Part shown: positions 46,582-57,213 of the stretch, one piece after another
How the letters are laid out: each line of letters begins with the position of its first letter
Numbering within the stretch: position 1 is the first letter of the stretch
Assembly: GCA_036971615.1 (NCBI GenBank)
Contig: JAYKKR010000032.1
Location: forward strand, 124,001-188,000
Reading direction: 5' to 3'
Source of the DNA: Amyloporia xantha
Lineage: Eukaryota > Basidiomycota > Agaricomycetes > Polyporales > Adustoporiaceae
Length of the DNA stretch: 64,000 bases
Program-made: the position numbers and the translations under genes
Notes under the pieces: model-generated
Seen by the model: the letters and a program-made list of their open reading frames with translations, nothing else
What the model was told of the DNA's origin: nothing
Databases searched by the model: none

Positions 46582-48059
46582 GTTGGCGACGATGAGGAGG
46601 GGAAGTTCCGTTTGCGAGTTGTGAGTTAGAGGAGGCTCGCCTGAGGAAGGAGAAGACGAAGGTGCTGTGCTCGCACCGACGAGTCTCGTGTCCCCTTTAC
46701 TAATTGCCCGTGGTTAACGTATCCTGGGGCTGCACCTGGCTACGCGGGATGATGTCTCAGCGAGGGTCTTCCGCTGTCGACGGACACGCATGTCTGGGCT
46801 CACCCTGCTTCAGGTCGACAATTCGGAATACGGTAGTGAATTCGGAGTGGGGGGCTGAGCGCCCATCGTTCAACGCGAGATTGATGGATGGCCGTTTCCG
46901 ACCAACATTGATGAGAGCGCCATGGCGAGGTACAGGAGGCGGTAACAAGAGTACCTCATCAAGGCGCAGGGATGCAGCTTTGTGGTACCCACGGCAAGGA
47001 TCCGATGACAGCTTCTGAGTTGAACGGGATGCCCAGATACGACACGGCGATGTGCGCACCGGGCGCTGCAGGTGATAGAGTTCCTAGATAGCGCAACAGC
47101 CAGTGCGAACCGAACTGCGCCTCTACTGTAGATGGGTTACCGTATCCACACGCTTGGAAAATGGCAGTCGATAGGAAAATACACTCAAGAATCATCAATG
47201 GGGGGAGACTTCATAGGTCTCCCGGAATTTCTGTGGTCCTGTACGTGCAATGACATCTTAGGTGAAACGGCCTTTTCAAGACTTGCCTTGAAGCGTTTCG
47301 ACTTGTTGCAGTCAAAAATAGCAGCGTAACTGAGAGCCATAAAAAGTAACAGATGGCCCTAAGAAGCTCGCATGGACGTCGTAAATGCCCTTGATGACCG
47401 TATAGAGCAAGAATCTCTCCCACCTCAATAAAGTTGGGACTGAGATGTCCCTGTAGTTCGTGTGCTCTATGAGCACAATCTGAAAAGTATGTTTGGCGAA
47501 CTCGTAATGCTTAGTAGCCACTAACGGCGATCTCTTCGCTACGTGGCATAGCACCCACAGGATGGGTACGAACTCAATAACCTAGGATGAAGCATTTTGA
47601 CCGACTCTTCCGGATCAAACTCTCCCATTGAGATCCTACCCATGGCCAAGGAGGGTTTGGGATGTAACAGATCCGTGATAGATGACCCCGTGTAGGACAC
47701 ACCACCAGGAGTGTCGACGAGGACGTGGTCGGTTCCCAGAGCGGACTGCAGCACGATACAGGGTGCGTACCTGCCAAGTCATCTCCAAATACATGGCCAC
47801 CCTGCGAGCTTAGCCCGTGGTTGGTCGCGAGACAGCAACGGCCCTAGGTCGCTCTGGCCGCAATAGATGAATATCGACAAATGATGAGCGGGCACAGAAA
47901 TGGTCGGTAAAACTCTGACGGTCACGGACGCCTCCATATGCTGCGCAGCATCGAGAGCGGTGGTATTTCGAGTGTGCTAAGTACACCTTTTCTATCTCGA
48001 CTCGATTCTCGAGGTGGTAGACTACGCGGAGTCACGTGAAGCGCGTCGAGCCCAGGCGT
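46582..48059. other. no confident gene; weak minus-strand coding-like segments
   Basis: On the minus strand 47754-47570 (MLQSALGTDHVLVDTPGGV...), 47554-47312 and 47200-46800 read as natural-looking protein segments in different frames, but I could not link them by splicing or name a family. They could be remains of a gene next to the transposon insertions. The first 200 bases hold the aminotransferase promoter. Confidence 0.25.
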
Positions 48060-48067
48060 CGACTCTC

Positions 48068-48679
48068 CAGAATGTCCTGTCCACGGGGAGGTTCGTTCGC
48101 CGGACACCGAACACCGAACATGGAACGTCACACGGTGACACAGCTGTGACTACCAGTACTCGCGAGCGCTTATTGGCCGTCGCAGTTTCCAAAATAGGTA
48201 TCAGCCCGCCATTGTGGCTGAGCGTTGGCCCACCAGCGGCCACGGGCCAAGCGGGGGGGGGGGTATGTCGACTCTGTCGAGGCCCACTGCTGTCCACAGC
48301 AGTGTCCACACATGAAGCTAGTGTGACAGAGGATTCCTTTTGTATATACCAGGTATGAAGTTGCCTAAGTAGAGGTAACATGTTTCATCTGAATTAGCCA
48401 CGGTGAGCCCCAGGCTCTTGACAATGAAAGCGACGGGATTGCTATAAGAGGAATGCGCCCCTTGCGCCAGTCGCCGACGGGGATCAGTCACCAAATGCGG
48501 GCCAGTGCGTGCTCCTGCTCCTGCCCGGGCCCGCCGCGCCACCCGCTTTGACCTACCAATTTAGGGAGATATAGTCCATGTGGCCTCACATCACACTGTC
48601 ACAGCGCCAGGCACGGTTCGCCGAACGTGTCCGCCGAACATGTTCGGCGAACCAGACTCCCCACCGACAGGACGTTCTC
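48068..48679 (-). mobile_element. hAT-like MITE, copy B (inverted relative to copy A)
   Basis: This element is 612 bp, exactly the length of copy A at 15560-16171 and in the opposite orientation. It has its own perfect 8-bp target-site duplication, CGACTCTC, at 48060-48067 and 48680-48687. The terminal repeats read CAGAATGTCCTGT and GAGAACGTCCTGT. The internal sequence appears identical to copy A wherever compared, including the 11-base homopolymer and all translated frames. It sits 1.5 kb downstream of the aminotransferase start and 229 bp before the truncated LINE. Confidence 0.88.
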
Positions 48680-48918
48680 CGACTCTCGACTCTCGACGCC
48701 AAATCTTTGTCCGACATGGACTTTCTAACTGACTATGGCCTACCTGCTCCTAGTACCCCTTCCAGTGCTCCGCTGGAGGCGGGTGCTTACACCATTATAA
48801 GTTCATGACACCCATGTCCAGCCTTCCCCCGAACGAGCGGAGGAGGTCTTTGACAGTTGAATGCCGCGCTACCGTGCAGTGGAAATCTTTACTCTGATAC
48901 CGAATCCTCCCACCGCTC

Positions 48919-50271
48919 ACTGACCCCACCCAATCCGACAACACCCCCGCACTACGCGCAGCCCGCGGCCTGAACATGCCCCAATACTCCGCGTCCGCCT
49001 ACGCGAGCGGCTCCTGCATCCGGGAGGGCAGTGCGGACGCGCAGGCCGGGGCGGGAATCTGGTTCGGGCCTGGGGATCCCAGGAACGGTGCTCTCCGCCT
49101 CCCGGGCGCAGGCAGGGGTTCACAGGCGGGCGACATTGCTGCCGCCCTGATGGCCGCCTACAGAGCAGCCGACTACGCCCCACTCCTCATCCTCAGCCCC
49201 TCCAACTACGTCGTCAATGGTATGACCCTCAACCTCCCCGTGTGGGAGGCCAAAGGGTGGATAGGTGTGGACAACGCTGACCTCCTGCGAGCGCTGGCGC
49301 ACCAGCTCCGCCGACGCTCGGCCGTGACCACCCTTCTGTGGGCAACCGACCCCGAATCTCACCCGGGACTGCTCGAGTCGAAGAACCTCGCAGCACTGGG
49401 CGCCCTGCATGCCGCCCCGGACCTGCTCCCCCTGACCATTCCCAAACGCTTCAACCTCACGGGCGCGCGCATGTCGGCGCTGACACAGTCCCTCGCGTAC
49501 AAAGGCATCCGCGAGCGTAAAGCCACCGCCGAACGGCGCCCCGCGATACACCAACTCGCCTCCACCGTCGTGGCCGTTCGAAACATGTCCGGAAACTCCC
49601 CGACCAACAGCCAAATTTGGCGCTCACTCACCCACAGGGATTTCTCCCGGATCTTCTCCGACTTCCTCTGGAAGTCGATGCATGGTGCCCATAAGTGCGG
49701 GCCTTACTGGAGGAAGATCCCCGGATATGAAACCCGGGCAACCTGTCCCAAATGTGGCATCGAGGAATCGATCGACCATATCCTCACCCAATGCACGGCT
49801 GTCGGCCAACAACAAATCTGGACGGAAGCTGAGCAACTGTGGGGGGGGAAGGAGGTCCAATGGCCCCCGCCCTCCCTAGGCCTAATCCTCGGATCCGCCC
49901 TGGTCACCTTCTCACCCACCACCCCCGGCCCCGCGACGGGGGAGGACCGCCTATACCGCATCCTGATGAGCGAATCTGCGTACCTGATCTGGAAACTCAG
50001 GTGCGAGCGAACGATCGGTCACGCCGACGAACCCGGCTGGGAACACTCCGCGCGGGAGGTACATAACCGTTGGCGCCGAGCCGTCGACGAGCGACTGGTC
50101 CTCGACAGGGCCATGTGCCGACCGGGACGCGGCGCAAAGTCGCTCAATCCCGCACTGATTGGCGAAACCTGGAGTGGAGTACTCCAGGACGAGGACGCCC
50201 TCCCCCCAGACTGGATGGTGTCCCCGGAGGTTTTAGTGGGTATTGCGGACCACGCACGTGAGTCATCCTGA
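48919..50271 (+). pseudogene. C-terminal fragment of LINE ORF2: RNase H-like domain and zinc finger
   Basis: The frame is open from the truncation point to a stop at 50271 (about 450 codons); the first ATG is at 48976. The RNase H-like domain starts at ASAYASGSCIREG and the zinc finger reads CPKCGIEESIDHILTQC (CX2CX7HX4C). Aligned by eye with the full-length LINE, RNase H catalytic positions are Ser, Asp, Pro and Asn in place of Asp, Glu, Asp and Asp. Endonuclease and reverse transcriptase are missing through 5' truncation, so this copy cannot move by itself. Confidence 0.85.
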
Positions 50272-50297
50272 CGTGCCCACCGGCCCGCCGAGCCCCA

Positions 50298-50320
50298 CAC
50301 GGGCTGCCATCGCAGCCGTG
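50298..50320 (+). promoter_or_regulatory. 3' terminal hairpin of the truncated LINE
   Basis: CAC, bulged G, GGCTGC, loop CATC, GCAGCC, GTG. It has the same position, stem and bulge as the hairpin at 27109-27133 in the full-length LINE, although the surrounding sequences have drifted. Confidence 0.6.
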
Positions 50321-50456
50321 CGTCAAAGCATTTTTCCTCTTGGACTGTCGGGCACGAGCCCGTCTACCCGCCGGCTGGGAAGGACTAACCCATGTTAGCC
50401 CCCTCCCCGCTACTCCAAAGGCCCTCCAAAAAAAAAAAAAAAAATCCTCCCACCGC

Positions 50457-51378
50457 CATCACCCTCTCAAACCGTACCGCATCGCTCTATCTTCAGTGTC
50501 CTGCAGACTGGCGTTCTCTGGCCCAATCTGGGATCATTGCTGTCACTCTATAGTTGCATCGCCTCCAACTCTGGACTACCCGCAGCGCCCCCATGTATTC
50601 GCTAATCAACGCGGGTACGCGCTCCTTGGCTTGTCACTATCCTACCACACGGATGCGGTATATCCCATCTTTGATAGCGGGCGCTGTTTGCCCTCCCCGT
50701 CGTGAGATCATCCGCATCACCGGGCGCACGCATCCCGGATTATTGGCGTGGGTACTACTATGCAGGCGCGGGCGACTTCCCAGATTGTCCAAGATACCTC
50801 TGACACTAGGATGGGCTGAATTCTGTGTCTAGGATCGGAACACTTTACTTATGCCACCATCTGGTGGCGTTCTGCGCTGCACCCTCGTCTCATGTTGTTA
50901 CTTGATGGTGAAATGCAATGAAATGCTTCAATTTATGCCGCTCCAATCCGGAGTCGAGTCTGTGTTTTCATCTGAGAGTATGGTTACGGCGGATCCGGTC
51001 GCTCCTAGGTGTTCAAGCATTGACTCTCAATTCCGACGCTTAGAACTGTTACCGTCCTCCGCCGTGAATATGCATGCTAATAGTCACAGACGTGTGCGTT
51101 TCCACGCTTTTGATAGCGTTTTTGATGGAGCCGAACATGTGTATTGCCTCTGGGAATGCTGCCTGGGTCCAGAGTACGTACAGCGCTGCTGCCTATTTGT
51201 GCTTCGCCATGGTACTACATCATCGGTGTTCCGAACACACCAACCATCAATCTTACCTCTGGCGACGGCTTGTATTCGGAAATGTCGACCTGACTGGACT
51301 CAGGGTCCGCGTCCAGACGGACCTCCTGCGAGGTATAGGAGACGGCCTGCATGCACGCCAGCCCAATACAACCTCACC
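50457..51378. other. intergenic, promoter side of the flavin monooxygenase
   Basis: This is unique sequence after the LINE fragment. A frame runs through part of it into the monooxygenase (from 50851), but its codons look non-coding and the monooxygenase start is better placed at 51379. No other feature seen. Confidence 0.4.
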
Positions 51379-54212
51379 ATGACGTCCACCTCTGAAGCCA
51401 ACCGAATCCCCACCCTCGACAAGCTCGGCGTCGCACCCACGTCCGTCCCAGACGCCAGCGCTGCGCCAGCTCTCGCCGCCTCCTGGCTCTCCGCGTTCGC
51501 GCGCACTCTTACCTCCGGCAATCCCGCCCTCGTCCTTGCCCTCCTCCGCCCCGACGCTCTCTGGCGCGACCTCCTTGCCTTCACCTGGGACTTCCGCACC
51601 TTCGACGGCGCGCCCGCTATCGCTGGCTTCCTCTCCGCTACCCTCCCCACCGCCCTCCCCGATCTCGCATCGTTCGCGCTTGAGGACGCGCACCTCCAGC
51701 GCCCGTATCCCGACCTCGCGTGGATCGTCGCCTGCTTCTCATTCACCTGTACCGCTGGTCGCGCTTCCGGCGTCGTACGCCTGGTCCCCACCCCTGCCGG
51801 CATCTGGAAGGCCCACCATGTCTTCACCAACCTCGAGGCGCTCCATGGGCACCCTGAGCGCGTCGCCGCTCTGCGCCCCCGCGTGCCCGTCCCTGGCGCG
51901 CGGTGGGCCGAGGCACGTGGCCGCGAAGTCGCGTTTGCGGACGAGGACCCGGCGGTGCTCATCATCGGTGGCGGGCACTGCGGCCTCGAGCTCGCCGCAC
52001 GCCTGCGGTGCCTCGACGTCTCTGCGCTCATCGTCGAGCGCAGTGCGCGGATTGGCGACAATTGGCGCGGGCGGTATGACAGTCTCTGTCTCCATTGGCC
52101 GATCTGTGCGTCGCGCCCGTGTTTCCTCGTGCCTCCTTTGCCCGACTGACATCCGCCTGCCACAGGGTATGACCACATGCCTTACGTTCCGTGCGTCCTT
52201 CTCCCCTCCCCATCTCCCGATACGCGCACTGACCATCCATCACACAGCTTCCCTCCGACCTGGCCACTCTACACGCCCTCGCACAAGGCGGGTCCCCTCG
52301 TTTGGCTTACCATGTGCGATCCCGCTTGCTAACTACAATTCCGCCACGCAGATGGGTGCATGGCTCGAGTCCTACGCCCAAATCCTCGACCTGAACGTCT
52401 GGACGTCCACGACCGTCCTGCACGCGTCCCAGGACGCCTCTTCTAAGAAGTGGACCGTTGTCGTGCGCCGTGCAGACGCGACAGAACGCATGTTCCGCGT
52501 GAACCATCTCGGTGCGTCGCTCTTCCCAAGGCGTTCTTCTCCATTTTGTACTCGCTGCTTAAAGTGCTTCCATCAATGATGCAGTCTTTGCAACTGGTAT
52601 CGGCGATGGTGTGCCCAACATGCCTGTCGTCGCGGGGATGGTATGTCTTTTCCCTCATCTCCTGCTTGGTGTGAGGCGTGTCTCACTTCTCCCCTATCGT
52701 ACAGGATACTTTCCATGGCCCGATCGTGCATTCTTCGCAGTACAAGAATGCTACAGGCTACGAGGGCAAGAAGGTCGTAGTAGTTGGCTCTGGGAACTCA
52801 GGTCAGACGTTCGTTGACGCGTGCTGAACGCAAGTTGCTGATAGACGACTGACCCGCTGTAGCACACGACGTCGCCGCGGACCTCGCGAGGCAGGATATA
52901 GGTGCGTATGTGCAATGCGTGTATGGAGGCAAAAGAGACGCGAACTGACGTTGACTGCCATCGCCATCTGCTCTTAGAGGTGACGATGCTCCAGCGCAGC
53001 CCGACCTTTGTCATGAACCTCGACAAGCAGTGGAAGTACATGGGCGGACGTGCGTCGCATTCCCATTCGCACTCTCCTCCCCGCTGACTCGTGCTCGAAC
53101 TGTTCTTCACTCCCATCTCATCTTGCCTATTCCCACTCCTGTCTATCTCTTTCTTGTTTTCACAGCGCTTTACTCAGAGAACTCGCCCCCGATCGATCTT
53201 GCGGACCGATTGTACCAGTCGATGCCGCAACTTCTGCTTGAGAATGGTCTCGCGCAGCGTGCCACGAGGGATATCGTCGCGGGCGATAAGTGCGTCTCAC
53301 GCTGAGCGCGTCTGTGGCTGCCAGTGCTGATGACAATGTTCTGTTGCTACTTTCTGTTCCGATTCGGATCGTGCGCTGCAGGGAGCTCATCGAGAAGCTG
53401 AACGCGGTCGGGTTCCGGACGAACCTCGGGCTCAAGGACGCAGGCGTCCTACTGCTCTTGAAGGCGAAAGGCGGAGGGCACTATTTTGGTACGTCCACCG
53501 CTGCAAAATGCTAGTGACTTTGTGACATCTTACGACCGCACCTAGACACTGGCGCGAGCCAGCTTATTATTGATGGCAAGATCAAACTCAAGAACATCCT
53601 CGATGCACCTCTAACGCGTTTCTCCGCGTCCGCGCTGCACTTTGCAGACGGGTCCGAGCTGCGTGCAGACGCCGTCATCTGTGCCACAGGGTAAGCATCC
53701 CCTCCGGGCGTTGCTGTTCACCCTTCTCGCTGATGGCCTGCGCTGATGCTGATGCCTCGCAGGATCGGCGGCGTTTTGGGGATCATCCGCGCAGTCTGTG
53801 GGGACACGGTCGCAGACGCGTGTGGGCCGATTGGAGGACTCGATGAGGAAGGCGAGACGCAGGGTGCCTGGCGCGACTTGGGCGTCCCAGGGCTTTGGTA
53901 TCTCCTTGGTGCGTATCTCGCGTCGTTTGCGCGCAGCTAGCCCTCGGCCGGCTGCACTGTCGTGCCCTCTTGTGATGATGGCCAGAGCTGACTCTCGCGG
54001 TGGTCGTATACTTCCCCACAGGGCCCCTGCAAGTGAGCCGCTTCTACTCCAAACACGTCGCCCTGCGTACGTCCTTATCTTACTGCCTGTCTTTGACGTC
54101 AATCTAACTCAAACTCGTACGTACACTACAATCAGAGATCAAGGCGATGGAAACTGGGGCATTTGGCACGCGGTACAGTATCAGGAAGGAGACGCCAGTG
54201 CGCTCCGGGTAG
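51379..54212 (+). CDS. flavin-containing monooxygenase with N-terminal NTF2-like domain
   Basis: Fourteen exons give 619 residues: 51379-52105, 52166-52190, 52248-52287, 52352-52511, 52585-52640, 52705-52801, 52863-52901, 52978-53049, 53166-53289, 53382-53488, 53546-53690, 53763-53908, 54022-54066, 54136-54212. Residues 1-170 look NTF2/SnoaL-like (SWLSAFARTLT, WRDLLAFTWDFRTFDG). The FAD site GGGHCG is at 197-202. The FMO signature FHGPIVHSSQY, the NADPH site VGSGNSAHD and the ATG motif ICATGIGG follow. Enzymes of this class use NADPH and O2 to oxygenate N, S or a carbonyl carbon. The third intron (52288-52351) starts with GC instead of GT. The substrate is unknown; the transporter gene lies convergently downstream. 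Confidence 0.87.
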
Positions 54213-54844
54213 CTCGGAATCATGATAGAGGTGACAGGCTTGGATTGTTGTACAAAGAATCATATCTATTGAAGTGACGCTGGCCGGTGCGGGTCGCTGG
54301 ATAAGATGGCTCGGCGGGACGTTCTACGATCACATATCATGAGAGACTTTCAGGTGCGGTGCCTGTTCATGTTACAAGAGAGTACTAGTCTAAGGTGCGG
54401 AGAGAGGCGGTGTACCGGGGAATATACTTGATTTTCTGTCAGATGTATGATTAATGGACGCCTGGCGCTCTTGCCGGTGTCTTTCGACTACAGTAATGAA
54501 ATAGCTTGTCGGCATTATCCCGGCTCAAAAAGTTTACGTATCGGTCGGGTAGATTGTTCGCAGTCCATCAATCTCAATAACAATTGCGGCGAATTGTCCG
54601 GACAGATACTTTATGATGCGCATCTCAAATTTGAAACCAAGTACAACGTCCATGTCGCGTTATGATACAAGATAATATGGTCCTTACCGTACAGGATAAT
54701 ATAGTCAATACGGTACAGAGGCATCTAGCCCGTACGGTAACAGGAAAAGAACTAGCCTATAAGGTACGGGAGGATGCAGCCCGTACAGTGCAGGAGAATA
54801 TGATCCATACGAGGCCGAGATGGCAGTCACCTTGGCACAGTCGC
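54213..54844. other. convergent intergenic region with a degenerate 24-bp repeat array
   Basis: Shared 3' flank of the monooxygenase and the transporter. The only structured part is the repeat array at 54664-54811. No supported gene. Confidence 0.4.
54664..54811 (+). repeat. degenerate 24-bp tandem repeat, six units
   Basis: Units begin GTACAGG or a close variant and end (C)ATACG/CGTACG: 54689-54712, 54713-54736, 54737-54763 (27 bp), 54764-54787, 54788-54811, preceded by a weaker unit at 54664. Read from the ATG at 54662 each unit encodes an 8-residue motif of the form VQxNxxxT. It may be only a decayed minisatellite in the transporter 3' UTR. Confidence 0.55.
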
Positions 54845-56529
54845 TCAAACCCTCGCAATCAGCAATCGGCTGAAGTGCATGCGAACGGGAACCAGGATAA
54901 ACGACGCAGCGAAGGCGGTGACAGCGCACCAGACGATGAGATACTTGTACGCCTCGCGCGAGTCGATGCTGACGCCGTAGTGCGTGGCCGTCGCGGAGAT
55001 GATGCTCGATGCAATCGGGACGGAAAATATGGAGGGAATGGCGGTGACGAGGAATTGCAGGGAGACGGCGGACGCGAGCTTTTCCAAGCCTGGAGACAAT
55101 GACGCTGAGAGCCTGATGGGAGAAGCAAGGACTGGAAACATGCTTACCGACGATCTTAGCAGAGGCCGGCACTGCTAGCGACCAGAATGCTGCACACGGT
55201 GCGGTGGCGATGTCAGCGGAGCTCCATCCAGCACTCGGTTTGCTCACCTCCACAGGGGAAACCCCAGAAGACGGCGAATACCATCATGATACCGAGGGAG
55301 TCCGCGAACCACCAGATGACCATGCACATCAGGCCCATGGCAAAGTAGAGCATGAACAGCATGTTGATTGGGCCGGTCCTATCAGCAAGGAGGCCGAATA
55401 TTATTCGGCCAACGGCTTGTACAGCCGTGGTGACCGAAAGTACTGCAGAACCGTTTGTCACAGACAAACCAATCGCAGTGCAATAGTCTGCGTAGCGGCA
55501 TAATTAGTCACTGACCCGATCTAGTTGGGACTAGCGAGCTTACTAGGAATGAGTAAAATTGGGGTGATGAATCCGAAAAACTGAACAAAGGCAAATAGAA
55601 GGAACATAGGGAACAGTGGGACTCTGAGCACGCTCAGATCGAGCAGTTTGTATTGCGTTTTCTTCTTCGCCGCGGGGCGTTGTCGCACCAAGGACACACC
55701 GGCTAGACCGATGACTAAAGAGAAAAAGCCGAGGAATCGGAGGGCCCAGGGGATAGAAACATTGTCGATCAGTGCCTGCACGACGGGCGAGAGAACAACA
55801 GCGCCAACTCCGCTGCCTGACTATAGGATACAGAGTATCAATAGGTTGGCACCGCTACAACTGTCGGAGGACACGACGAGGATCAAGGCACTTACACTAG
55901 CTATCCCTGTGGCGAGACTGCGTTTCTTCGCAAAGTACTGGGAGGGAAGACTGATGGCTGGAATATACGCAATTGACGCACCAAATCTGAGGGTCAAATT
56001 GCTTGTCAAAATGTGGTCTATTTCTGTGCAGAGAACCATACCCAAACATTATGCCCTGAGACATTAGAAGCTGCCAGTACTGGGTAGAGATAGAGGCCAA
56101 TTCAAACGAGACAGAAACCATGACAATTCCGACGATCATCGGTGCATGGATGCCAAATTTCCCGACAAGGATATTTGCGACCGGGCCCAATGCAGAGGTA
56201 AAGCCCGCTGCGCATCCACCGACGAAACCAAGGCGGAAAGCAGTTGTGCTGTGGAAGCGAGAGGTCGGGTCTATAACGTAGGCATCCTGGAATACACCCC
56301 AAATGGTCGCAATACCGAAGGTGACAAAACTGATGAGCCACACTGCTGCGACCGCCATCCAGGCATGCAGGCCACCGTCTGGGGGTCGGTTGAGATCCTC
56401 GGAGTCGGACAAGGGAAGTGCCACAGTTTGGGCTTCGGCGATGACGCCCTCGGTAATGACGCCCTCGGTGATTCCCTCCTTGCCCACCGCGAACGCATTG
56501 AGCTCAAGCTCTGGTTTCTTGTCTGCCAT
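54845..56529 (-). CDS. MFS transporter, monocarboxylate-porter (MCT) type
   Basis: Six exons (56529-56042, 55986-55896, 55820-55544, 55487-55248, 55189-55148, 55089-54845) give 460 residues. The N-terminal hydrophilic segment ends in RPPDGGLHAWMAV, the MCT family signature before the first membrane span. About 12 hydrophobic spans follow (for example AAVWLISFVTFGIATIWGVF, FPMFLLFAFVQFFGFITPIL). The central loop KKKTQYKLLDLSVLR and the GRIIFGLLADRTG motif are where expected. Fungal members move small organic acids, riboflavin or unknown metabolites across the plasma membrane. Being next to the monooxygenase hints at metabolite export, but this is inference. The acidic N-tail contains a short repeated GVITEGVI motif. 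Confidence 0.85.
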
Positions 56530-57213
56530 TGGAAAGAGTGACAGTCTGAATCAAGTCAATTAGTGTGCAGTATTTTTGGCATGCGCATGTGCCACTTCTG
56601 TCTCACCTCTAGAAGGATCTTAGACTACAGGTGATGAAGTCGCCGGGACTGGGTACAGGAAGACGCAGCGAAGGAAGTAGGGCACGGTACGCGGTAAATA
56701 CTCACTCAAAGGAATACTTTTTGACATGGGAAAAGTCTTCCAATCAACGAGCGTGCCCGATGGGCAAGGACGCGAAGACTCCGGGAATGCCGCTGGCTTA
56801 CCCAAGGCAATGCAGCGCCCTAACCTCGATATTCGGAATTCATGCATCGCTCCCATGAGTATTCGGATATCAAGCAGGGCTACGAAGCGATATCCGATCC
56901 CAAAACGGATAATTCGGAATTCCCTTCGCCTGCTGACTGGGAGTGATGGCAGGATGTGGGAAGGGGACGCATAGCCTGCGGTGATTGTTACCTGTATCAT
57001 GACTGTTATCGTGCAGCCGATGACAACGACTGCACGGGACGCGTACCAGCCTCGCACTGGCAGTGCCCCAGCAGTAGTGCTCCCTCTCCAACATACCTTT
57101 TTCGATCGCGATCCCCCGGCGTCCCGCGCCATCACAGGTTTCCAATTCCGGCTATTATACGGGCGCCCAAGTTCTTACTTTCCTCTTTTGAACATAATTT
57201 CCCATGAGACGCA
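56530..57213. other. promoter side of the transporter gene, no gene seen
   Basis: A 171-codon minus-strand frame (56620-57135) exists but has no motif and looks like chance. No repeats. Confidence 0.4.

Larger units (their letters stand above)
48905..50456 (+). mobile_element. 5'-truncated LINE of a second family
   Basis: The insertion runs from 48917 to 50444. It is flanked by a 12-bp duplication TCCTCCCACCGC (14 bp if two adenines are counted) at 48905-48916 and 50445-50456, and ends in 17 adenines (50428-50444). Only the last 450 codons of an ORF2 and the 3' UTR are present, the usual result of incomplete reverse transcription. It is clearly related to, but not a copy of, the full-length LINE at 16.8-27.3 kb: the proteins are roughly half identical. 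The 3' UTR hairpin is shared. Confidence 0.9.

Noticed and set aside
48917..50444. Idea that the LINE fragment is a copy of the full-length LINE
   Set aside because: Protein identity is only about half and the 3' UTRs differ outside the hairpin, so it belongs to another family.
50851..51378. Upstream extension of the monooxygenase by 176 codons
   Set aside because: The frame is open but the residues look random and family members begin near the MTSTSEANR start at 51379.
51300..52178. 292-codon minus-strand frame
   Set aside because: Lies opposite the GC-rich first exon of the flavin monooxygenase, which has clear FAD and NTF2-like motifs.
56620..57135. 171-codon minus-strand frame upstream of the transporter
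   Set aside because: No recognisable domain, and no splice or promoter context; likely chance.
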